From: Pelagibacteraceae bacterium TMED13
GTDB lineage: Bacteria; Pseudomonadota; Alphaproteobacteria; Methylaequorales; Methylaequoraceae
Direction of reading: 5' to 3'
Length of the DNA stretch: 6,788 nt
NCBI GenBank assembly: GCA_002167825.1
Contig: NHBS01000024.1
Coordinates: 8,408-15,195 of the forward strand
In this document: positions 1 through 6,025 of the stretch, piece by piece
How the letters are laid out: each line of letters opens with the position of its first letter
Position numbering within the stretch: the stretch's first letter is position 1
Program-made: the position numbers and the translations under genes
The notes under the pieces: generated by a model
Database searches by the model: none
What the model was told of the DNA's origin: nothing
What the model saw: only the letters and a program-made list of their open reading frames with translations

Positions 1-345
1 ACCTATCGCTGTACTTAAATTTGAATCAGTTGGTAATAATAAATTCTCTAGGTCACTTACTTCTCTAGAAAAAGTGTTAGCTTTCTGATAAATTGAACTT
101 GCTTGTCTTGATTTATCAATTAAAAATTCGTCGAATGCTCTTCTGATCGATTGAACACGAACCCCAAGACCAGACTGATCTGATATTTCTGTAACTCCAC
201 CACCTGCACCTGTTACTTCTTCTAATCCAACTTCTCTTTTTTTAAACCCATCAGTATTAACATTAGCAATATTTTGACCTGTAACAGCAAGTGATTGCCT
301 ATAAGCCTGTAGTCCGCTTTTTCCTATATCAAATAAGCTGGGCAT
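1..345 (-). CDS. flgK: Flagellar hook-associated protein 1 FlgK, N-terminal part (cut by window edge)
   Basis: FlgK (HAP1) is the first hook-filament junction protein; it is exported by the flagellar type III system and assembles on the hook tip. Translating the minus strand from the ATG at 345-343 gives 115 codons with no stop before the window edge. They begin MPSLFDIGKSGLQAYRQSLA, followed by the rod/hook-family signature TGQNIANVNTDGFKKRE (about residues 23-39). Next comes GVRVQSIRRAFDEFLIDKSR, a stretch characteristic of FlgK rather than FlgE, FlgF or FlgG. The start codon directly abuts the flgJ stop (TAA then ATG, no spacer). A Shine-Dalgarno-like AAGAAGGT lies inside the flgJ end (353-360), so translation is probably coupled. 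Only the N-terminal D0 domain and the start of the next region are visible; FlgK proteins are usually several hundred residues. Identification is secure, the full length is unknown. Confidence 0.93.
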   Translation of the reverse strand, partial: MPSLFDIGKSGLQAYRQSLAVTGQNIANVNTDGFKKREVGLEEVTGAGGGVTEISDQSGLGVRVQSIRRAFDEFLIDKSRQASSIYQKANTFSREVSDLENLLLPTDSNLSTAIG

Positions 346-657
346 TTATTTTACCTTCTTTTCACCAAATTGTCTCACTAGAGCCTCGGCTATCCCAAAG
401 CTTTGATTTTTAGAGATTATTTTTGAATATTCCTGATCTAAAAGTGAAAAATATGTATCATTTGCACTATTAGATAGTACTCCCTCCGCAAGCTTGGCTT
501 TTCTAGAACTTTTCATCATCTGGTAAACGAATAAAGATTCAAAGTCCTTAGCAACATCTTCTAAAGTTTGATTTTTCGATTCTTTAGTATTAATTTTTTT
601 TTGAGAAAAATTACTGTCGATTGTTTCCTTAAATTTATTTATAGAATTAACATTCAT
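346..657 (-). CDS. flgJ: Flagellar rod-binding protein FlgJ, short form without muramidase domain
   Basis: FlgJ acts in the periplasm as the rod cap/scaffold during rod assembly. This 103-residue protein consists essentially of the N-terminal rod-binding domain. The diagnostic core is VAKDFESLFVYQMMKSSRKA (about residues 35-54), followed by a polar segment and SLLDQEYSKIISKNQSFGIAEALVRQ. The C-terminal peptidoglycan-hydrolase domain found in enterobacterial FlgJ (total about 310 residues) is absent. This is the normal single-domain arrangement in alphaproteobacteria, so a separate lytic enzyme encoded elsewhere presumably opens the wall. The gene follows flgI by 12 bases and ends directly against the flgK ATG. 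The first about 30 residues are polar and lysine-rich with no signal peptide, as expected for a type III export substrate. Confidence 0.92.
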   Translation of the reverse strand: MNVNSINKFKETIDSNFSQKKINTKESKNQTLEDVAKDFESLFVYQMMKSSRKAKLAEGVLSNSANDTYFSLLDQEYSKIISKNQSFGIAEALVRQFGEKKVK

Positions 658-669
658 AGTATTTTGCTC

Positions 670-1788
670 TTAAATTATTATTAATTCTGCCCTTAACGAT
701 CCAGCCTCTCTCAATGCTTCAAGTATTGCAACCATATCGGTAGCAGTTGTCCCTGTTTCATTAAGTGCATCTACTAAAGTTTGAAGTTCAATACCTGGAT
801 CAAATACAAAGGCTCTAGCAGGTTGTTCATCAACCTCAATCTGAGTATCTTGAGCGGTTGTTGCTCCTGTACCCGAAACTGTTGCAGACTGTCCAACTAC
901 TGTTCCTGTGCCTTCTGAAAGTAACTTAGTATCTTCTTGGATTTTTACAGATAGACTCCCATGAGCAACGGCTGCAGGGGATATTCTAACATCTCCACCA
1001 ATTACAACTGTTCCAGTTCTTGAATTTACAACGACTTTTGCTTTTGGCGTTACAGGTTCAAAATTGAGATTTTCAAGTAAACCTATAAATGAAACTTTTT
1101 GAGAGGGTTGAGTAGGGGTTCTTACCTTAATTGAGGTTGAGTCAATCGGTGTTGCTACCTCAGGACCAAATGTATTATTAATGGTATTAGCAATTTTATC
1201 TGCTTGTGAAAAATCAGCCTGATGAAGATTTAGCACTATATTGTCGTTTTCTAAAAATGAAGTTTTAACACTTTTCTCTACAGTAGCACCATTTGGAATT
1301 CTTCCAACTGTTGGTGTCCCTTTAATTGTACTCGAACCATCTGCACCTTCAACACCTAAACCACCTACAACAAGGTTTCCTTGAGCAATTGCATATACGT
1401 TCCCATCAGCGCCTTTAAGAGCTGTCATTAATAGAGTACCACCTTTTAAAGATTTTGCCTTACCAAGTGATGAAACGGTAATATCGATAGTTGTCCCTGG
1501 TTTTGCAAATGGCGGTAATGTAGCTGTAACCATAACATTTGCAGCATTTTGTGCATTGATATCAGCAATGTTTGCTATTACACCAAACTGTGAAATCATC
1601 GAGGCTATGCTTTGTTTAGTTAAGTTAACACTACCATCTCCAGTTTTTGCTAAACCTATTACAAGGCCATAGCCTACTAACTGATTTGTTCTTACACCTG
1701 CAACTGAGGCCATGTCTTTAATTCTGTCAGCTAAGCAAGTACTACTGAATAAAGTAAAAATTAAGAATAGTTTATAAAATTTTGTCAT
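670..1788 (-). CDS. flgI: Flagellar P-ring protein FlgI
   Basis: FlgI polymerises around the distal rod in the peptidoglycan layer to form the P ring, the periplasmic bushing of the basal body. The 372-residue product has the usual family length. It starts with a Sec signal peptide (hydrophobic about residues 6-19, likely cleavage after SSTCLA, before DRIKDMA). Then comes the hallmark mature N-terminus [20 protein letters not shown], then [12 protein letters not shown]. Other family landmarks are [42 protein letters not shown], the [20 protein letters not shown] block, and the C-terminal [20 protein letters not shown]. The start lies 3 bases after the flgH stop with no clear Shine-Dalgarno sequence, suggesting coupling to flgH translation. 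FlgI normally needs the chaperone FlgA, whose gene is not in this window. Confidence 0.97.
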   Translation of the reverse strand: MTKFYKLFLIFTLFSSTCLADRIKDMASVAGVRTNQLVGYGLVIGLAKTGDGSVNLTKQSIASMISQFGVIANIADINAQNAANVMVTATLPPFAKPGTTIDITVSSLGKAKSLKGGTLLMTALKGADGNVYAIAQGNLVVGGLGVEGADGSSTIKGTPTVGRIPNGATVEKSVKTSFLENDNIVLNLHQADFSQADKIANTINNTFGPEVATPIDSTSIKVRTPTQPSQKVSFIGLLENLNFEPVTPKAKVVVNSRTGTVVIGGDVRISPAAVAHGSLSVKIQEDTKLLSEGTGTVVGQSATVSGTGATTAQDTQIEVDEQPARAFVFDPGIELQTLVDALNETGTTATDMVAILEALREAGSLRAELIII

Positions 1789-1791
1789 AAT

Positions 1792-2484
1792 TTAAAATGG
1801 TGAGACGTAAGCAAAGTATCTACTCAACCACCCCTTTGTAACACTATCATTCATATCACCAGTACCCGTATAAGAAATTTGAGCATCAGCTACTTTTGTA
1901 GATGAAACAGTATTAGAAGAAGAAATATCCTCTGGCCTAATTACTCCCGCAAGTCTTATATATTCTGTCCCACTATTATAAGATAGTTTTCTCTCACCTT
2001 TTACTTGCAGATTTCCGTTTGGAAATACTCTAACAACAGTAACAGATAGTGTTCCACTTATACTGTTTGCTTGTGCTGCTGAACCACTGCCAGTAAAAGC
2101 TTGCGTAGTGCCACCTTGAAGTCTATCTTCTATCACCCCATCCTTGAAAAATAATTTTCCTATAAGGGATGATGGACCAAATAAAGCTTCAGGTAAATCA
2201 AATGCATAGCTATCCTGCTTTGAAGTAGTTTCAGATCCTGAATTTGCAGCGGTCATTGATTCCTCCAAAGTGATTGTAATAATATCACCCACAGCATTAG
2301 CTCTTCTATCTGAGGCAAAAAGTCCTCCACCGCCAGCATAAACAGCCCCCGCTGTTGATGTGTTTGCCATCTCAAAGTTGGTGTAGTCAGGTTGAATACT
2401 TTTAAAATCCTCACCTATTTTATTCTCCATATAAGTTGAACAACTTTGAAGGAAAAATAAAGTTATAATGAATGAATATCTCAT
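1792..2484 (-). CDS. flgH: Flagellar L-ring lipoprotein FlgH
   Basis: FlgH forms the outer-membrane L ring that, with the P ring, lets the rod pass through the envelope. The 230-residue product begins with a lipoprotein signal peptide: a hydrophobic stretch (residues 4-12), then the lipobox L-Q-S-C with the acylated cysteine at residue 15. Family features follow in order: the glycine-rich loop AVYAGGGGLFASDRRANAVGD leading into DIITITLEE, and the beta-rich core SGTLSVTVVRVFPNGNLQV KGERKL. Next come YIRLAGVIRPEDISSSNTVSS and the C-terminal ADAQISYTGTGDMND, ending WLSRYFAYVSPF. The length is typical. It sits 5 bases after flgG and 3 bases before flgI. In many alphaproteobacteria flgA lies between flgG and flgH; here the two are directly adjacent. 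Confidence 0.97.
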   Translation of the reverse strand: MRYSFIITLFFLQSCSTYMENKIGEDFKSIQPDYTNFEMANTSTAGAVYAGGGGLFASDRRANAVGDIITITLEESMTAANSGSETTSKQDSYAFDLPEALFGPSSLIGKLFFKDGVIEDRLQGGTTQAFTGSGSAAQANSISGTLSVTVVRVFPNGNLQVKGERKLSYNSGTEYIRLAGVIRPEDISSSNTVSSTKVADAQISYTGTGDMNDSVTKGWLSRYFAYVSPF

Positions 2485-2489
2485 ATTAA

Positions 2490-3278
2490 TTACAGATTAT
2501 TACTTACAAACCTTAACATCTCATCAACTGATGTAATGGCTTTTGAGTTTACTTCATAAGCTCTTTGAGTCTCAATCATGTCTACGAGTTCTTGAACAAC
2601 ATTTACATTTGAAGCTTCTAATGAACCCTGAACAATCTTACCGAAACCTGCAACAAACGGGTTCTCAAGAATTGGAGGTCCACTAGCAATTGATTCTACA
2701 TAAAAGTTTTCACCAATTGGTTGTAAACCTGTTAAATTCTGAAAATTAGCAAGCTGCAACTGTCCTACTTCCTGTGCTTCAACCTGCTCCGGAATTTGGA
2801 CGGAGACAATACCGTCGGCAGAAACATTTATTTTTGTAGCCTCTGCCGGAATTGCAATTTCTGGCTGTATAATAAATCCACTACTAGTTGTTAGTAATCC
2901 TTCGTCATTTCTAGAAAAAGCTCCATTCCTCGTGTATACCAATTCACCACTAGGAAGTAATACTTGGAAAAAACCTGTTCCATCAATTGCAAGGTCTAAA
3001 GAATTGTCTGTAGAAATTATACTACCTTGAGAATGCATCTTATTTGCGCTAACAATGTTAACACCTGTACCAACAGAAAAACCTGAGGTAAGTTCAGTAT
3101 CAACTGATGTTTGAGCTCCGCTACTTCTTATTATTTGATAAAGTAGAGATTCAAAATTTGCTCTATCTCTCTTAAAACCATTAGTATTTACGTTAGCTAA
3201 ATTATTTGAAATGATTTGCATTCTAACTTGCTGGGCGTTAAGACCAGTTTTAGCTACGTGCATTGCATTAATTCCCAT
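2490..3278 (-). CDS. flgG: Flagellar distal rod protein FlgG
   Basis: FlgG builds the distal rod, the drive-shaft segment that crosses the P and L rings and connects to the hook. The 262-residue product matches the family length (about 260). The N-terminal D0 coiled-coil segment contains MHVAKTGLNAQQVRMQIISN, followed by the rod/hook motif NNLANVNTNGFKRDRANFES LLYQ (about residues 29-52). The middle beta domain includes LDLAIDGTGFFQVLLPSGEL VYTRNGAF. The C-terminus carries the paired D0 helix QGSLEASNVNVVQELVDMIE TQRAYEVNSKAI. These features separate FlgG from FlgF and FlgE. It is the first gene of the operon in this window. A good Shine-Dalgarno sequence (AAAGAGG, complement of 3287-3293) stands 8 bases before the ATG, and a sigma-54 promoter lies just upstream. 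flgF, the usual upstream partner, is not here. Confidence 0.97.
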   Translation of the reverse strand: MGINAMHVAKTGLNAQQVRMQIISNNLANVNTNGFKRDRANFESLLYQIIRSSGAQTSVDTELTSGFSVGTGVNIVSANKMHSQGSIISTDNSLDLAIDGTGFFQVLLPSGELVYTRNGAFSRNDEGLLTTSSGFIIQPEIAIPAEATKINVSADGIVSVQIPEQVEAQEVGQLQLANFQNLTGLQPIGENFYVESIASGPPILENPFVAGFGKIVQGSLEASNVNVVQELVDMIETQRAYEVNSKAITSVDEMLRFVSNNL

Positions 3279-3286
3279 TTTTGTTG

Positions 3287-3293
3287 CCTCTTT
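3287..3293 (-). promoter_or_regulatory. Ribosome binding site of flgG
   Basis: The minus strand reads AAAGAGG, 8 bases before the flgG ATG at 3278-3276, a good Shine-Dalgarno match at normal spacing. It fixes the flgG start. It falls inside the short leader predicted from the sigma-54 promoter. Confidence 0.7.
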
Positions 3294-3313
3294 CTAGATT
3301 AAAGAAAGATATG

Positions 3314-3329
3314 TGCAAACCTTGTGCCA
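3314..3329 (-). promoter_or_regulatory. Sigma-54 (RpoN) -24/-12 promoter of the flgG operon
   Basis: The minus strand reads TGGCACAAGGTTTGCA, which fits the sigma-54 consensus TGGCACR-N4-TTGCW at every specified base. The invariant GG (3328-3327) and GC (3316-3315) have the correct spacing. The predicted transcription start is near 3303, giving a leader of about 25 bases that contains the flgG Shine-Dalgarno sequence (complement of 3287-3293). The site lies between the stop of the 105-residue gene and flgG, pointing toward flgG. In Caulobacter and relatives, rod, ring and hook genes are transcribed by sigma-54 with the activator FlbD, so context and motif agree. I did not see an obvious enhancer-binding palindrome nearby. 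It is most likely inside the upstream coding region if it exists. Confidence 0.85.
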
Positions 3330-3353
3330 GTAAAAACTATGAATAGATTAAAA

Positions 3354-3671
3354 TCAAGCCTTACCAATTTTAGTAAACTTACCTTTTTTTATGTTAGAAA
3401 CTGTTTCTCCGATAAGTTCATCAGAAAACTTTCTAAGTTTATCTGAATCAAACCCTGAGCAATATATTCTTATTGCCGTCACAAGTGCTAAAGCTTGAAT
3501 CAAGTCACCATCAGAGATTTTATTTCGTTTAACGTTGCTATCAAGAACATCCAATATCTCGGAAGTAATTCTAGTTAGGTGATTAGGATCTTTTGTTTCT
3601 GAGTGACCTTCAAAAAAAAAATCTATATTTTGATTTTCAAATACGATGCTGAATGGTATCTTAATGCTCAT
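3354..3671 (-). CDS. Unidentified 105-residue cytoplasmic protein next to the flagellar operon
   Basis: I do not recognise this protein. It has 105 residues, no signal peptide and no membrane segment. The N-terminus (residues 1-22) looks like beta strands (MSIKIPFSIVFENQNIDFFF), followed by a charged, mainly helical region. That region includes HLTRITSEILDVLDSNVKRN, then ISDGDLIQALALVTAIRIYC (about residues 52-71), and a lysine-rich tail. The general plan (short beta hairpin, then helices with an alanine/leucine-rich second helix) is loosely reminiscent of ZapA-like proteins, but no diagnostic motif supports that. It is divergent from the ferritin-like gene across 39 bases and same-strand with flgG. 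However, flgG has its own promoter starting 25 bases after this stop, so it need not be in the flagellar transcript. The start lacks a clear Shine-Dalgarno sequence. An uninterrupted frame and protein-like composition make it likely to be real. Confidence 0.6.
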   Translation of the reverse strand: MSIKIPFSIVFENQNIDFFFEGHSETKDPNHLTRITSEILDVLDSNVKRNKISDGDLIQALALVTAIRIYCSGFDSDKLRKFSDELIGETVSNIKKGKFTKIGKA

Positions 3672-3710
3672 ACTTAAATAGATAATAAAATATTACAAAA
3701 AATCAAATTA

Positions 3711-4148
3711 ATGAAAGATTTAAATACAGACCAAGCAATCTCATTACTTAATGATATTCTTGAATATGAATTAGCTGGTGTGGTTAAGTACACTCATTTT
3801 GCTCTTATGGTAACAGGTCCAAACAGATTGATTCTTGATAAATTTTTTAAAGGTCAGTCATCAGAGTCTCTTCAACATGCCCAGCAGGCTGGGGAGCTTT
3901 TAACTGGTCTTGGTGGGCATCCTTCACAAAAGATTCCAAGAATTGAGGAAACAAATAAGCACACAATTAATGATCTATTAAATGAAAGTTTAATTCATGA
4001 ATCAAAAGCTATTGATCTATATAAAGAACTTTTAAATTGTGCGGAAAATAAAAGTTTATATATCGAAGAATATGCTCGAGAAATGGTTAAACAAGAAGAA
4101 ATGCACAGCATTGAAATAAAAAAAATGCTTAGAGACTATAAGGATTAA
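3711..4148 (+). CDS. Ferritin-like / bacterioferritin-type protein
   Basis: This 145-residue protein has the length and four-helix layout of the bacterioferritin/ferritin-like family, which oxidise and store iron or protect against oxidants in the cytoplasm. Candidate diiron ligands are E20 (or E18) and Y27 in helix A (EYELAGVVKYTHF), E52 and H56 in helix B (ESLQHAQQAGELLTGLGGHP), E97 in helix C (HESKAIDLY), and E129 with H132 in helix D (QEEMH, a proper ExxH). In helix B the canonical ExxH is replaced by E-S-L-Q-H, one residue longer. If H56 is aligned with the bacterioferritin His, the usual Glu position is Ser53. The haem-ligand Met position reads Leu54, so haem binding is doubtful. The GGHP turn after helix B is common in this subfamily. 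It is first of five co-directional genes. No strong Shine-Dalgarno sequence precedes the ATG. A storage function is inferred; detoxification is equally possible. Confidence 0.8.
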   Translation: MKDLNTDQAISLLNDILEYELAGVVKYTHFALMVTGPNRLILDKFFKGQSSESLQHAQQAGELLTGLGGHPSQKIPRIEETNKHTINDLLNESLIHESKAIDLYKELLNCAENKSLYIEEYAREMVKQEEMHSIEIKKMLRDYKD

Positions 4149-4163
4149 ATAATAAGTCTTTAA

Positions 4164-5057
4164 ATGTTTAGACTAAGCTTTCTTTTTATCATTATTTTTT
4201 TCCTTTTATTATCAACTATATTTACAGACTTTTTCTCAAATCTTAAATCCTCAATACCTATGCTTCTTGGAATGATTATTTTTTTCATGGGACTTACTGT
4301 GAATATAAATCAATTTAAAGATGTTCTGAAAAAACCACAATGGATATTTATCACAGTATTTCTTCAATATTCAGTCATGCCAATATTAGCTTACTTTATT
4401 GCGAAAGTTTTGAACCTATCTAATGAAATGAGTCTCGGGTTTATTATTTTAGGATCGTGCCCCGGTGGTACTGCCTCAAATGTAATAACGTATTTATGTA
4501 ACGGTAATGTACCACTATCTCTAATGTGCACGCTTACCTCTACAATTTTGTCAATTTTGTTTACACCATACCTTATTTTATTTCTCGCTGATAAAAGTAT
4601 AAATATTGATCTAATTAGTCTTATGTATTCAACATCTAAGATTATAATAATTCCTTTAATTTTAGGGTTATTTGTAAGAATATATTTTTTTAAATTTGTA
4701 GATAGAATAAAGTTTTTATTTCCAATTATTTCGGAACTAACTATAGCGTTAGTAATAGCAATTATATTTGCTATTAATTCTGAAAGTTTAAAGATACTCA
4801 ATACTACTATTCTACTCGGGGTAATCCTTCACAACATTGGTGGTCTATTAATAGGATTTTTTGTAGCAAGATTTTTACCTCTGTCAAACGCCTCAATAAA
4901 AACTATCTCTATAGAAGTGGGGATGCAGAATTCAGGACTGGCAATGGCACTATCTGTAATGCATTTTTCAAAAGTTGTTGCCTTCCCAGCAGCTCTTTTT
5001 AGTTTATGGCACAATATTTCTGCATCAGTACTTGTTTATTTATCTAAAAAAAAATAA
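4164..5057 (+). CDS. Bile acid:sodium symporter (BASS) family transporter
   Basis: This 297-residue, very hydrophobic inner-membrane protein has about nine or ten predicted transmembrane segments, consistent with the BASS family (ASBT, PanS and plant BASS relatives). Family signatures are visible. GSCPGGTASNVITYLCNGN (residues 97-115) forms the first crossover region, followed by the Ser/Thr-rich CTLTST (122-127). IEVGMQNSGLAMAL (250 onward) is the second crossover, with E251 and Q255 matching sodium-site residues known from bacterial ASBT structures. These transporters use the sodium gradient to import organic anions. Bacterial substrates vary (pantothenate, other carboxylates, sulfonates), and the sequence does not tell which applies here. 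The ATG is 15 bases after the ferritin-like gene, with only a weak ribosome site. It is followed 27 bases later by the TOBE gene, so it may belong to the same transcript. A functional link with the oxyanion importer is not established. Confidence 0.88.
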   Translation: MFRLSFLFIIIFFLLLSTIFTDFFSNLKSSIPMLLGMIIFFMGLTVNINQFKDVLKKPQWIFITVFLQYSVMPILAYFIAKVLNLSNEMSLGFIILGSCPGGTASNVITYLCNGNVPLSLMCTLTSTILSILFTPYLILFLADKSINIDLISLMYSTSKIIIIPLILGLFVRIYFFKFVDRIKFLFPIISELTIALVIAIIFAINSESLKILNTTILLGVILHNIGGLLIGFFVARFLPLSNASIKTISIEVGMQNSGLAMALSVMHFSKVVAFPAALFSLWHNISASVLVYLSKKK

Positions 5058-5075
5058 ATTAATATTATAAACATT

Positions 5076-5081
5076 GGAGGT
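5076..5081 (+). promoter_or_regulatory. Strong ribosome binding site of the TOBE gene
   Basis: GGAGGT stands 3 bases before the ATG at 5085. It is by far the best Shine-Dalgarno match on the plus-strand half, where neighbouring genes have weak or no visible sites. It fixes the start of the small TOBE protein and suggests that it is made at a higher rate than its neighbours. Confidence 0.65.
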
Positions 5082-5084
5082 ATC

Positions 5085-5312
5085 ATGCAAATTAGTGCGA
5101 AGAATCAAATTAAAGGGAAAGTAACATCAGTAATTCATGGAACAAGTTACTCTCAAATTGCTGTAGAACAGACAGATGCAGATGGAAAGGAGACTGGCAG
5201 TTTTATTCATGCTGCGATTCCAGTTGATATTTGTAAAAAAATGGAATTGGATAAAGGGAATGTTGTTACCTGTATATTTCCAGCAGCAACTGTTATTATA
5301 GCAAAACACTAA
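5085..5312 (+). CDS. Single TOBE-domain (molbindin-like) oxyanion-binding protein
   Basis: This 75-residue protein is essentially one TOBE/Mop domain. It opens with the family-typical MQISAKNQIKGKVTSVIHGT (compare ISARNQLKGKV in molbindins), continues with SQIAVEQTDADG and FIHAAIPVDICKKMELDKGN, and ends VVTCIFPAATVIIAKH, matching the V-x-A-x-I-K-A-T-x-V-x-x-A style ending of the fold. Molbindins assemble into oligomers that bind molybdate or tungstate at subunit interfaces and buffer the oxyanion in the cytoplasm. Some lineages use stand-alone TOBE proteins next to Tup or Mod transporters. Its location 17 bases before the tupB-type permease gene strongly supports that role. The central part (TDADGKETGSF) is more divergent and slightly longer than usual. 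There is no signal peptide. Confidence 0.85.
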   Translation: MQISAKNQIKGKVTSVIHGTSYSQIAVEQTDADGKETGSFIHAAIPVDICKKMELDKGNVVTCIFPAATVIIAKH

Positions 5313-5329
5313 AAAATTTTTTTACTTGA

Positions 5330-6025
5330 GTGGAAGTTTTTTTTAATTCTTTATCCTTGATTTTATCATTTGATAAAAATCTATACGAGATAATATTCCT
5401 TTCACTGAAAGTTTCTTTGGTAGCCTTGTTTATTTCAACTATTATTGGACTGCCGATAGCCGGCATTCTTGCATCAAAAAGTTTTTTAGGTAAAAAAGTA
5501 GTCTTAATTTTCTTTAACTCAATGATGGCCTTACCTCCAGTATTTGTTGGTTTGGTTTTATATATTCTCTTCTCCCAGTCAGGTTTTTTTGGCTTTATGA
5601 ATATTTTGTATACGCCGATGATTATGATCATTGCCCAAGTTATAATTATACTTCCTATCATTATTTCTGTAAGTGCAGAGTTACTGGAAAATATTTTTCA
5701 GGAGTATAAAGAGTTGTTTGATACTTTCAATGTAGGTACTCTCCGAAGAGTAAAGACAACATTATTTGATGCAAGGTTTTCGCTAATCACATGTATATTA
5801 ACTGGTCTTGGACGCGCACTATCTGAAGTAGGTGCCATTATAATTGTTGGTGGTAACATTGTTCATTATACAAGAGTTATGACCACAACAATCGCCTTAG
5901 AAACTTCAAGGGGAAATCTATCACTAGCAATTGCTCTTGGCATTATTTTGATATTTATATCAATAATGTTAAATTATATTGTCATATCAATCAAAAATAT
6001 CAGTAAACATTATTCATATGATTAA
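5330..6025 (+). CDS. tupB: Tungstate/molybdate-type ABC transporter permease (TupB-like)
   Basis: This is the inner-membrane permease of an oxyanion ABC importer. The 231-residue length and about five to six transmembrane segments fit TupB. Family landmarks are MALPPVFVGLVLYILFSQSG (66-85), TPMIMIIAQVIIILPII (95-111), and the cytoplasmic EAA-type loop with GLGRALSEVGAIIIVGGNI (159-177). YTRVMTTTIALETSRGN follows. ALSEVGA and VGGNI with the ALETS segment are characteristic of tungstate-type (Tup) permeases rather than ModB, but the specificity for tungstate versus molybdate is inference. The start is a GTG at 5330, because the preceding in-frame codon is a TGA stop and there is no upstream alternative; no clear Shine-Dalgarno sequence is visible. 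It follows the TOBE gene by 17 bases and overlaps the ATPase gene by 8 bases. Confidence 0.88.
   Translation: MEVFFNSLSLILSFDKNLYEIIFLSLKVSLVALFISTIIGLPIAGILASKSFLGKKVVLIFFNSMMALPPVFVGLVLYILFSQSGFFGFMNILYTPMIMIIAQVIIILPIIISVSAELLENIFQEYKELFDTFNVGTLRRVKTTLFDARFSLITCILTGLGRALSEVGAIIIVGGNIVHYTRVMTTTIALETSRGNLSLAIALGIILIFISIMLNYIVISIKNISKHYSYD

Noticed and set aside
3672..3710. Sigma-70 promoters in the 39-base divergent gap
   Set aside because: Several AT-rich hexamers resemble -10 boxes, but none has a well-spaced -35 partner, so no specific site can be supported.
4391..5014. Minus-strand open frames inside the BASS transporter gene
   Set aside because: They are antisense to a gene with clear family motifs and their translations show no recognisable domain.
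5311..5323. A-run followed by T-run between the TOBE and permease genes as a terminator
   Set aside because: It has no G-C stem and the downstream gene starts 7 bases later; more likely simple AT-rich spacer.
5127..5661. Minus-strand open frames across the TOBE and permease genes
   Set aside because: They lie antisense to well-supported genes, and their compositions are what one expects from reverse reading of AT-rich membrane-protein genes.
5979..6017. TTG start giving a 13-residue longer ATPase
   Set aside because: The extension lies inside the permease gene, has no Shine-Dalgarno support, and the ATG at 6018 gives the normal ABC N-terminus.
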